Source: Candidatus Aerophobota bacterium
GTDB lineage: Bacteria > Aerophobota > Aerophobia > Aerophobales > B3-G15
Reading direction: 5' to 3'
Assembly: GCA_014859225.1 (NCBI GenBank)
Contig: JACUUP010000036.1
Coordinates: 1 to 13,171, forward strand
DNA length: 13,171 nt
Shown here: positions 1 through 6,487 of the stretch, piece by piece
How the letters are laid out: each line of letters starts with the position of its first letter
How positions within the stretch are numbered: the first letter of the stretch is position 1
The notes under the pieces: model-generated
Told to the model about the DNA's origin: nothing
What the model saw: the letters and a program-made list of their open reading frames with translations, nothing else
Database searches by the model: none
Translations under genes and position numbers: made by a program

Positions 1-198
1 CGCAATACCCTTCCACTCTAGTAGTAGCCTCAGGAATTCACCACTCAGATCTAGGGTAACAGCTGTCGACCCGGCAGTTTTAAATCGTTCTCTGGCTCTC
101 TTGATTCCAAAAGTATGTGACACTCCTTCCGTAGGAATCCACGTGCCCATCCCGGCACTGTCTTCCATCACTTGATAAGTGTTTATGGATAATAGCAT
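1..198 (-). CDS. Unknown protein, 3' end outside the window
   Basis: I do not recognise this protein. The frame is open for all 66 codons from the ATG at 198 to the window edge and starts MLLSINTYQVMEDSAGMGTW. A strong Shine-Dalgarno GGAGG lies seven bases upstream, and the ATG overlaps the TAA stop of the preceding gene fragment by one base (TAATG), which is the usual arrangement for translational coupling. There is no signal peptide or membrane segment in the visible part; it contains a basic stretch (KRARERFK) around residues 33-40. Its tight coupling to the TIGR04255 remnant suggests the two were an operon pair. Because the partner has lost its 5' part, this gene may now be poorly translated. 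No function is assigned. Confidence 0.6.
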   Translation of the reverse strand, partial: MLLSINTYQVMEDSAGMGTWIPTEGVSHTFGIKRARERFKTAGSTAVTLDLSGEFLRLLLEWKGIA

Positions 199-611
199 TA
201 TTTTACCTCCCCAAACAAAATTCGGCTCTTGTCTTTAATACACAACTCAAAAGTTTTCTCAACTACTGAGTGTCCTTGGTCTAGCCAATTCTCGAATTCT
301 TCCATAGATATAGCCTCCGGGACAGACATGATATAATGAATGTCCAATACTATTAACGTTGTGTTGGGTGTTTCAGGACGAGTATTGCCGATTGTAAGAA
401 GCATTCTATCACGATGGTTCTGATAAGGGATTTCTATTCGGGATAGGAAACGCGTGTGGACCTGTGGCAGATCTTGGGGTATGTGAGGAAAAAAATCAAC
501 ATAGTCGCCCACTTCGACTGATTCAGCTTTGATTTCTATCTTATTGATGTACCGGAGTCCTATTCGTTTGAACCCTTTCGGATTAGCTATCTCTTTATAT
601 ACCTCCTCGTT
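198..611 (-). pseudogene. TIGR04255-family protein remnant, 5'-truncated
   Basis: The frame is open from a TAG at 612-614 to the TAA at 198-200 and encodes about 137 residues. The first residues (EEVYKEIANPKGFKRIGLRY) resemble the middle of TIGR04255-family proteins, whose members carry an RIGLRYIN-like motif and are roughly twice this long. The N-terminal half is missing: upstream of the TAG the same frame has further stops and AT-rich sequence. The first usable start codon is GTG at 510-512 (104 residues), which lies inside the conserved region and has no ribosome binding site. The GAGGAGG near 603-608 looks like a ribosome binding site but encodes part of the EEV residues. I therefore call it a broken gene. 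The family's function is not known to me; assignment is by motif memory and is moderately sure. Confidence 0.6.
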
Positions 612-675
612 CTAATTTACTTTTTTATCGTTAACTTATTTACTTATACTACAAACTCTTGGTAATTCATCTTTA

Positions 676-703
676 ATTATATAACAAACTATTTTTTTGT
701 CCA
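676..703 (-). promoter_or_regulatory. Predicted sigma70-type promoter
   Basis: On the minus strand TGGACA (698-703) is followed after 16 bases by a perfect TATAAT (676-681). It points toward the truncated gene at 198-611, about 60 bases downstream of the predicted start of transcription. It may be the original promoter of that gene or one brought in by the rearrangement that truncated it. Confidence 0.45.
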
Positions 704-720
704 AACTTCGCATCAAGTCA

Positions 721-763
721 GGTCGTCTTAAATGTAACCGACAAGATATTCATTTGGACGATC
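721..763. repeat. Imperfect inverted repeat able to form a hairpin
   Basis: The left arm GGTCGTCTTAAATG (721-734) pairs with CATTTGGACGATC (751-763), with one bulged T, two G-T pairs and a 16-base loop. No T-run follows on either strand, so it is not an ordinary terminator. It lies between the truncated gene and the radical SAM gene, close to the GGGGACAG motif at 801-819, and could be a piece of a small mobile or REP-like element. Confidence 0.4.
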
Positions 764-800
764 TAAAAGAGAGCTCTTGAAAAATATGTTTGAAAAAAAA

Positions 801-819
801 ATAAATCTGTCCCCTTTTT
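801..819 (-). repeat. AAAAAGGGGACAGATTTAT motif, possible element end
   Basis: The minus strand reads AAAAAGGGGACAGATTTAT just after the stop codon of the radical SAM gene. From memory, strings of the form GGGGACAGAYTTATT recur in many anaerobe genomes, often near REP-associated Y1 (IS200-like) transposase genes. No transposase gene is present here, so this would be a relic or a non-autonomous copy. The window holds only this one copy, so the call rests on recollection of the motif. Confidence 0.35.
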
Positions 820-826
820 CTTGTTG

Positions 827-2185
827 TTAACCTGGTCTGCGAAAAAGACGATAGGCAATGTTAGAAATTGCGTATACGAGAAGTCTTGGTAAATTCGTCA
901 ACGGAGGAAGCCTTCTCAAAATTGATGACCAGGAGTAAAATTCTTGCCAGGCCCACTCTTTCCCTCTTGTCAACTCTTCAGGTGACATCCCTGAAGGTTC
1001 AAAAACGGCAGTTCTGAAGCTGTAGCGTGACCAGTTTTCATCTAGTATTCTTTTCTCTTCTCTCAATTTTTCCATCAGTCGGGTACCTGGCAGAGGAGTA
1101 AGGATGGCAAATTGAGCCAAATCTAACTTTATGAGCTTAGCAAAATCTACTGTACGTTTGAAAACAGTTTCATCTTCACCATCAAACCCAAACACAAAGG
1201 CTCCCAGTACAGTAATTCCATACTTATGCAAAAGTTTCACAGCCTGCGCATACATTTCAGGTTTATTTACCTTTTTGCCTATCCCGGTAAGGGAAGACTG
1301 GTCAATACTCTCAAATCCAATAAATAGGAATCGACACCCGCTTTTAGCGGCAAGTTTTAACAAATCTTCGTTCTCTGGTGTTGCTACGTTGACACTTGCC
1401 TGACCTCCCCAGAATATTCTTAATGGTGCAAGAGCTTCAAATAGCTCCCTGGCGTACTCTTTTTGGCCAAAGATATTGTCGTCAAGAAATGCAAAGGGGT
1501 CTACCGGGGCTTTATCCCAGAGTTTAGCTATAGCCTTACGCCAGAAACTAATTTTATCGGCTTCTATCATGGTTTCAATCTCTTTTATCACCTCTTTTAC
1601 AGGTCGAAACCGATATCTTGCACCAAAGAACCTGCTTACTGCACAAAAAAAACAATTAAACGGACACCCCCTGGAAACATGGAGTGTATTAAAACCAAGA
1701 TAGTTTTTTCGTTTGAGAAGGTTTCTACGGGGAACAGGCAAATCAGATAAATCTGGTAATTCCTTATTTTTATAAATTTTTTGGAGTTTACCCCCCTCGC
1801 AGTCCTCCAAAAGTTTAGGCCAAATCCCTTCCGCCTCACCAACTACGACAGCATCACAGTGCTCCAGTGCTTCCTCTGGTAGAGCGCTCACATGTATGCC
1901 ACCCATGATAACGGTTTTACCCATCTCTCTCATTCTATCGGCAAGTTCATAAGCTCGCGGAGCCTGAGCTGTCATTACGGTTAAACCAATAATATCTGCT
2001 TTTTGTATTTTTTCTGAATCATATTCTACAGTATCTATGTTTTCATCAATTATCGTGTAATCATTATCGGGAGCTAAGGCTGCTAATAATGCCAGATTTA
2101 AGGGAGGAAACCGGAAGAATTTTGAGATAAAACCCGGTCTGGTAGCAGTTGGAGAAATTAAGACAATTTTGTGCATCTTTTGCAT
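827..2185 (-). CDS. Radical SAM protein with B12-binding-like domain and DUF4070-like C-terminus
   Basis: A 452-residue protein built like the BchE/HpnJ-type radical SAM family. The N-terminal Rossmann-like domain (about residues 5-130) carries MGGIHVSALPEEAL and VVVGEAEG, typical of B12-binding radical SAM proteins. However, the DxHxxG cobalamin-ligand motif is absent, so cobalamin binding by a histidine is doubtful. The radical SAM core follows: Cys174, Cys178 and Cys181 (CPFNCFFC) should ligate the [4Fe-4S] cluster, and FLDDNIFG and FLFIGFESI match later strands of the barrel. The C-terminus after about residue 360 resembles DUF4070. Two possible starts, Met1 and Met4, are close together; Met1 was kept because GAGGA lies 12 bases upstream. 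The substrate cannot be told. A 47-base gap separates it from the upstream DUF5615 gene, so the two may share a transcript. Confidence 0.88.
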   Translation of the reverse strand: MQKMHKIVLISPTATRPGFISKFFRFPPLNLALLAALAPDNDYTIIDENIDTVEYDSEKIQKADIIGLTVMTAQAPRAYELADRMREMGKTVIMGGIHVSALPEEALEHCDAVVVGEAEGIWPKLLEDCEGGKLQKIYKNKELPDLSDLPVPRRNLLKRKNYLGFNTLHVSRGCPFNCFFCAVSRFFGARYRFRPVKEVIKEIETMIEADKISFWRKAIAKLWDKAPVDPFAFLDDNIFGQKEYARELFEALAPLRIFWGGQASVNVATPENEDLLKLAAKSGCRFLFIGFESIDQSSLTGIGKKVNKPEMYAQAVKLLHKYGITVLGAFVFGFDGEDETVFKRTVDFAKLIKLDLAQFAILTPLPGTRLMEKLREEKRILDENWSRYSFRTAVFEPSGMSPEELTRGKEWAWQEFYSWSSILRRLPPLTNLPRLLVYAISNIAYRLFRRPG

Positions 2186-2232
2186 TTTCTGTAGGTTATC
2201 CTCAATTTATTTTTACATATTTTTAAATGAAG

Positions 2233-2685
2233 TCAACACATATTGAAAGAATTTTCTCCCCAGGGGTAAAATCTTTCCTTTATCTCTCCTCCTGTTTCTT
2301 GATACCTTAGCCTGAATCCGCAGACAGAAGCTATTATTTTGATGAAGCAAAGAGGATGGGATTTTTCTTTTAAGGTTTTCTGCAAGAGGGGTGATAAAAC
2401 AGATAAAATGTAAATCATCTTGTCAGTATTTTTTTCCTCTATTATGATAATGCCTGCGCTTTTATGAAAGGGAAATCTGCAGGGGTCAAGATAATCTTTA
2501 TCTCTTGTTAAAAGAATCCGCTTCTCATCTCTTGCTTTTCTATGATGATAGAGGTCTTCTTTTCCCTGCAAATCTTTCTCCTCGCAAACATAAATGATGT
2601 CCCAGTGAAGTTTATCTCTAATATATTTAACCACTTCACAGGGTATATCCTCATCTACATAAAATTTATTTTTTCTTTCAGCCAT
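2233..2685 (-). CDS. DUF5615 family PIN-like protein (putative toxin-type nuclease)
   Basis: A 150-residue protein with the DUF5615/Mut7-C-like PIN fold signature. FYVDEDIP near the start supplies acidic residues Asp11, Glu12 and Asp13, and RILLTRDKDYLD supplies Asp62 and Asp64. Such residues would bind metal in a PIN-type RNase. The start is supported by TTAAGGA four to five bases before the ATG. Family members are often encoded beside a small DUF433 antitoxin-like gene. None is seen here: the upstream 138 bases are a divergent promoter region and the downstream neighbour is the radical SAM gene. The last 35 or so residues (after SVCGFRLRY) are of unknown role. Family assignment is fairly sure; toxin activity is inference. 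Confidence 0.75.
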   Translation of the reverse strand: MAERKNKFYVDEDIPCEVVKYIRDKLHWDIIYVCEEKDLQGKEDLYHHRKARDEKRILLTRDKDYLDPCRFPFHKSAGIIIIEEKNTDKMIYILSVLSPLLQKTLKEKSHPLCFIKIIASVCGFRLRYQETGGEIKERFYPWGENSFNMC

Positions 2686-2743
2686 TTTTTCCTTAAGTAT
2701 ACAGCAAAAAGGGTAAAATTGAAAGGCGTAAAAGTTAAGACAG

Positions 2744-2772
2744 TTGACTTTTGTTTATATTTAGATTATTTT
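2744..2772 (+). promoter_or_regulatory. Predicted promoter of the liv operon
   Basis: TTGACT (2744-2749) is followed after 17 bases by TATTTT (2767-2772), in the divergent spacer between the DUF5615 gene and livG. Transcription would begin about 45 bases before the livG start codon. An alternative -10, TAAAAT, sits at 2779-2784. No operator was recognised. Confidence 0.4.
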
Positions 2773-2823
2773 TATGGATAAAATTAGTCAAATATTTATT
2801 AAGAAAAAGGTGAGATATTAGAA

Positions 2824-3573
2824 ATGCTGAAGGTAAGAGAGCTTGAGAAAAGCTTTGGGGGAATAAAAGCTATAGATAAATGTTCCCTCAGGGTGCAAAT
2901 AGGTTCCATTACGGGTCTTATTGGACCTAATGGAGCAGGAAAAACCACGCTTTTTAATTTAATTAGCGGGGTTTACAAACCTGATAGGGGACAAATATGG
3001 TTTATGGATGACAGAATTGACGGACTTCCCTCTCATCAGATTGCAAGAAAATCCATCGCGCGAACTTTCCAGATCCCCAGGGAGTTTAAAGAGATGACTG
3101 TCCTGGAAAATCTCATGCTCATTCCCAAACATCAACTTGGAGAAAATGTTTTTAACACTCTTTTCAGGCCAGTAGATGTCAGAGAACAGGAAAAACAAAT
3201 TATGGAAAAGGCTACAAGCATACTGGAATTTGTTGAACTTGCTCATCTAAAAGATGAATACGCTAAAAGTTTATCCTCCGGGCAGAAAAAACTGCTCGAG
3301 CTTGCTAAGATGCTTATGTCTGACCCTCGAGTAATCCTTCTGGATGAGCCAGGAGCAGGAGTGAATCCCACCCTGATGAGAAAACTGGTGGAGAACATTG
3401 AAGAACTTCGTCAGCAAGGGATAACTTTTTTTCTTATTGAACATGACATGGACCTTGTTACCTATCTTTGCGATAAGGTAATTGTTATGAACAAAGGCCG
3501 CACGATGGCAGAGGGAACTCCCCATGAGATAAAAAAAGACAAAAATGTTCTGGAAGCATACCTCGGGAGTTAG
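2824..3573 (+). CDS. livG: Branched-chain amino-acid type ABC transporter ATPase, LivG-like
   Basis: This is one of the two ATPases that power a HAAT-family amino-acid importer at the inner face of the cytoplasmic membrane. Motifs are complete over 249 residues: Walker A GPNGAGKTT (34-42), Q-loop Gln83 (RTFQIPREF), signature LSSGQ (150-154), Walker B VILLDEP with Asp174 and Glu175, and H-loop His207 (LIEHDMD). RTFQ and PGAGVNP are typical of LivG-type subunits. The length fits the family (about 250). The start ATG has AAAGGTGA ten bases upstream. It is the first gene of livGFHM, with livF seven bases downstream. The substrate is likely branched-chain or related amino acids, but this family also carries amides, urea and aromatic compounds. 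Confidence 0.93.
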   Translation: MLKVRELEKSFGGIKAIDKCSLRVQIGSITGLIGPNGAGKTTLFNLISGVYKPDRGQIWFMDDRIDGLPSHQIARKSIARTFQIPREFKEMTVLENLMLIPKHQLGENVFNTLFRPVDVREQEKQIMEKATSILEFVELAHLKDEYAKSLSSGQKKLLELAKMLMSDPRVILLDEPGAGVNPTLMRKLVENIEELRQQGITFFLIEHDMDLVTYLCDKVIVMNKGRTMAEGTPHEIKKDKNVLEAYLGS

Positions 3574-3580
3574 CTCATTT

Positions 3581-4285
3581 ATGATAGTGCTTAATGTAGA
3601 GAACATAATAGCCGGTTACGGAGAAACAGAGATTTTGCACGGAGTATCTTGCAAAGTTGAAAAAAAAGAGATTGTCACCATCATAGGTCCCAATGGAGCG
3701 GGAAAGTCCACCTTAATGAAGGCAATTCTGGGACTTTTGAAACCCACCCAGGGCAAGATATTTTTCAGCAACAAAGATATAACCGGGAAAAATCCCAATC
3801 AAATCGTGCAAGAGGGTATATGTTATGTGCCACAATCAGACAATGTATTTCCCTCACTAACTGTAGAAGAAAATCTGGAGATGGGAGCCTTTATAAGAAG
3901 AGATGGCTTCCGGGAAAAAATAAACGAAGTTTATCAAATATTTCCTGATTTAAAGGAAAAAAGGAAAGTCAAAGCCAAGAAACTAAGTGGAGGGCAGCGC
4001 CAGATGGTAGCCATGGGACGAGCTCTCATGCTTGACCCTGCCCTTCTTCTTCTGGATGAGCCCTCTGCCGGCCTTGCTCCCAGGTTAGTCCAGACAATAT
4101 TTAACAAAATCATCCAGATAAATGAAAAAGAGGTATCTATCCTTATGGTGGAGCAAAATGCAAGGCGTGCTCTGGAGATATCCCACAGAGGATACGTTCT
4201 TGCTATGGGACATAACAGATTTGAAGGCTCAGGTGAAGATATTTTAAGCAACGAAGAAATAGGCAAACTGTACCTGGGAGAATAG
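3581..4285 (+). CDS. livF: Branched-chain amino-acid type ABC transporter ATPase, LivF-like
   Basis: Second ATPase of the importer, 234 residues. Walker A GPNGAGKST (36-44), signature LSGGQRQ, Walker B LLLLDEPSAGLAP and the switch region LMVEQNARRAL are present. The VEQN in place of the usual H-loop histidine is characteristic of LivF-type proteins. The frame is open from an upstream ATG at 3545, but that start would overlap livG by 29 bases and add 12 unrelated residues. The ATG at 3581 gives MIVLNVENIIAGYG, matches the usual length of about 235, and has GGGAG upstream within the end of livG. It pairs with LivG to form the ATPase dimer on LivH-LivM. Confidence 0.93.
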   Translation: MIVLNVENIIAGYGETEILHGVSCKVEKKEIVTIIGPNGAGKSTLMKAILGLLKPTQGKIFFSNKDITGKNPNQIVQEGICYVPQSDNVFPSLTVEENLEMGAFIRRDGFREKINEVYQIFPDLKEKRKVKAKKLSGGQRQMVAMGRALMLDPALLLLDEPSAGLAPRLVQTIFNKIIQINEKEVSILMVEQNARRALEISHRGYVLAMGHNRFEGSGEDILSNEEIGKLYLGE

Positions 4286-4313
4286 CTTACCAATACAAGG
4301 AGAGTAAGGTAGA

Positions 4314-5234
4314 GTGGATTTCACCTCAAGAATTTTCCAGCTCGCTTTATACGGAATTGTTTCAGGAAGTATTATAACCCTGGGAGCAATAGGACTTTCT
4401 TTGACCTATGGAATCCTCAAATTTGCTAACTTTGCTCACGGGGATGTAATGGCAACAGGGGCATTTCTCGCCCTTATCTTTCTTAACCTTTTTCAAAGAT
4501 TAGCTCTTCCCTCCTCTCCCTTTCATCCTCTATCTTTTGGTCTACCTTTAGTTTTAGCCTTCATTCTGTGCATGGTCGCCACAGGAGGTGTTGCCATTGG
4601 TATTGACAGCGCACTATATAAAAGACTGCGCGGCACACGCAGTATCACCCTGTTAATTGCCTCTGTGGGGGTTGCCTTCATTCTAAGAAATGTTCTCCAG
4701 TTTATCTGGGGACCTGACCCCCGGTATTACATAAAGAAAATCCAGGTTTCCGTCCGCCTTCCCATCTTAGGGTTAAGGATAAAGCACGACCAGGTTTTTA
4801 TTATAATAGTTGCTGCTTGCCTGGTTATTTTTTTACACTTTTTTCTTACACGCACCCGAATGGGAAAGGCAATGCGGGCAACTTCGGATAACATGGACCT
4901 TGCTAAAGTTTCAGGTATAGATACGGAAAAAGTAATAAAATGGACCTGGGTAATTGGTTCAGCTCTTGCAGCTGCAGGAGCAGTGCTGGCGGGAATTGAC
5001 AACAAATTTATAACACCAAGTTTTGGATGGGATATGCTGCTGCCTATATTTGCTGCTGTTATCCTGGGAGGAATAGGGAGCCCCTACGGGGCAATGCTTG
5101 GAGGAATGGTAATTGGTCTTTCCAGTGAAATTTCCACTGCTTTTATTGCAACTTCCTATAAGCCTGCAGTTGCCTTTATAATAATGGTAGTAATGCTATT
5201 AATTAAACCAAGAGGCCTTTTAGGGGAAAAATAA
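4314..5234 (+). CDS. livH: Branched-chain amino-acid type ABC transporter permease, LivH-like
   Basis: Inner-membrane permease subunit, 306 residues, with about eight hydrophobic segments. The N-terminal region SLTYGILKFANFAHGDVMATGAF is the LivH hallmark, and ILGGIGSPYGAMLGGMVIG near the C-terminus is the conserved loop of BPD_transp_2 permeases. It ends with LLIKPRGLLGEK, typical of the family. The start is GTG at 4314, with AAGGAG eleven bases upstream; no other start codon near the conserved N-terminus fits. It follows livF by 28 bases and ends one base before the livM start codon, so the genes should be cotranscribed. It forms the translocation path with LivM. Confidence 0.93.
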   Translation: MDFTSRIFQLALYGIVSGSIITLGAIGLSLTYGILKFANFAHGDVMATGAFLALIFLNLFQRLALPSSPFHPLSFGLPLVLAFILCMVATGGVAIGIDSALYKRLRGTRSITLLIASVGVAFILRNVLQFIWGPDPRYYIKKIQVSVRLPILGLRIKHDQVFIIIVAACLVIFLHFFLTRTRMGKAMRATSDNMDLAKVSGIDTEKVIKWTWVIGSALAAAGAVLAGIDNKFITPSFGWDMLLPIFAAVILGGIGSPYGAMLGGMVIGLSSEISTAFIATSYKPAVAFIIMVVMLLIKPRGLLGEK

Positions 5235-5235
5235 A

Positions 5236-6270
5236 ATGGAAGCATTTATTGGAATTCTCAACTATGCGGTTTTTTTCGCCATAACAGCAGGCATATTTGC
5301 TGTGCTTTGCCTTGGGTTAAATATTCAATGGGGCTATACCGGACTTTTCAATATAGGTATTGCCGGATTCTATGCTGTAGGTGCCTATACGTCAGCGCTT
5401 ATCTCTGGACCTCCTCCTGGTCCTATGGACTGGAGAGTGGTAGGAGGATTTCAACTTCCCTGGCCGGTAGGATTTGTGGGAGCAGCTCTTGTAAGTGGAT
5501 TAATTGCCTTTATTATAGGAATTCCCACTTTAAAATTAAAAGAGGACTACCTGGCGATTGCTACCATTGGCATAGCTGAGGTTATACGCTTGATAATTAA
5601 AAATGAGAGCTGGCTGACCAATTCGGTCTGGGGAATTAAACATATTACCTCTCCCCTTGCCTTACCCATAGAAAGAGGTATAAGGGCTTTATTGAGGGCG
5701 AATCCTGGATTTCCCCTCTGGCTTCAAAGACTTGTATCTAATGGTTACAACTGGTTTTACCTGGGAATGGTAGTTTTAATCCTCTTGTTACTTTACGGAG
5801 TAAGCGAGAAAATGATAAGGTCTCCCTGGGGTAGAGTGCTAAGAGCAATAAGAGAAGATGAGATAGCAACAAGCACCGCCGGTAAGAATATTTTCTGGTT
5901 TAAGATGCAATCGTTAGTTTTTGGAGCGATGATTATGGGTATGGCGGGAAGCCTGTATGCCCACTATGCCCGATTTATTGATGCAGAAACCTTTGAGCCA
6001 TTCTTCGGGACGTTTTTAATCTGGGTTATGCTCATTGTGGGAGGAAGCGGTAATAATTTAGGAGCAATTCTTGGAGCATTTACTATATGGGGAGTCTGGG
6101 CAGGAACTGAATTTTTAACCCATGGATGGGGACTAACCGGCTACAGAGCAGCGAGCCTGCGTGTGATTTCAGTTGGGGTAATACTGGAATTTATCCTTCT
6201 ACTGAGGCCACGAGGCATTCTGGGAGAGGAAAAAGTTGTCTCCTTTATTTTTAAAAAAGAAAGAAGGTAA
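5236..6270 (+). CDS. livM: Branched-chain amino-acid type ABC transporter permease, LivM-like
   Basis: Second permease subunit, 344 residues and highly hydrophobic. Family marks are NIQWGYTGLFNIGIAGFYAVGAY near the N-terminus, LKLKEDYLAIATIGIAEVIR in the middle (the LivM hallmark), RAIREDEIATSTAGKN, and IVGGSGNNLGAILGAF near the C-terminus. It has AGGGGA eight bases before the ATG, inside the end of livH. A somewhat longer middle region (about residues 130-175) separates the transmembrane halves. It is the last gene of the plus-strand operon; the spacer after it contains several hairpins but no clear GC-rich terminator with a T-run. Confidence 0.92.
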   Translation: MEAFIGILNYAVFFAITAGIFAVLCLGLNIQWGYTGLFNIGIAGFYAVGAYTSALISGPPPGPMDWRVVGGFQLPWPVGFVGAALVSGLIAFIIGIPTLKLKEDYLAIATIGIAEVIRLIIKNESWLTNSVWGIKHITSPLALPIERGIRALLRANPGFPLWLQRLVSNGYNWFYLGMVVLILLLLYGVSEKMIRSPWGRVLRAIREDEIATSTAGKNIFWFKMQSLVFGAMIMGMAGSLYAHYARFIDAETFEPFFGTFLIWVMLIVGGSGNNLGAILGAFTIWGVWAGTEFLTHGWGLTGYRAASLRVISVGVILEFILLLRPRGILGEEKVVSFIFKKERR

Positions 6271-6296
6271 AAAATTTGTCATTAAAGGCAGAATAG

Positions 6297-6352
6297 GTGA
6301 GACACCCGTCCTGCCAAAGATAGACAATCTAACGCAGGACAGGTATCCCGCC
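6297..6352. repeat. Inverted repeat element with nested hairpin
   Basis: The plus strand GGTGAGACACCCGTCCTGCC (6297-6316) and the reverse complement of 6333-6352, GGCGGGATACCTGTCCTGCG, agree at 15 of 20 positions. The inner arms GTCCTGC (6308-6314) and GCAGGAC (6334-6340) are perfect. Between them AGAT and ATCT form a further 4-base stem around AGACA. It occupies the spacer after livM. The arrangement resembles small dispersed repeats of intergenic DNA; only one copy is in the window. Confidence 0.5.
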
Positions 6353-6379
6353 CATCATTACAAAATCCATGTAGCCGCG

Positions 6380-6472
6380 AGGCTTGAGAGCCTGCCAAAC
6401 AATTTACACAGTAAATTTACTTGAGTATTTTCCAGAGGTCTGTTTTACTCAAACTTAACAGTAAAACTTGAG
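6380..6472. repeat. Cluster of short hairpins between convergent genes
   Basis: Four inverted repeats follow one another: AGGCT/AGCCT (6380-6393), AATTTAC/GTAAATT (6401-6417), TTGAGTA/TACTCAA (6421-6452) and GTTTTAC/GTAAAAC (6442-6467). The last two share bases and cannot form together. CTTGAG occurs three times (6383, 6420, 6467). These lie where livM and livK transcripts converge and may act together as a weak two-way terminator, though none has a standard T-run. Confidence 0.4.
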
Positions 6473-6487
6473 CCTTACTTACCTATC

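Noticed and set aside
2542-2781. 79-codon plus-strand frame, considered as an antitoxin partner for DUF5615
   Set aside because: It overlaps the DUF5615 gene in antisense and its product (hydrophobic, Phe- and Ile-rich) does not resemble DUF433.
3545-3580. Upstream start for livF
   Set aside because: It would overlap livG by 29 bases and add 12 residues not seen in LivF proteins; ATG at 3581 fits the family length.
6236-6424. 62-codon plus-strand frame overlapping the end of livM
   Set aside because: It starts inside livM and reads through the inverted repeats; the peptide looks like a translation of the repeat element and has no ribosome binding site.
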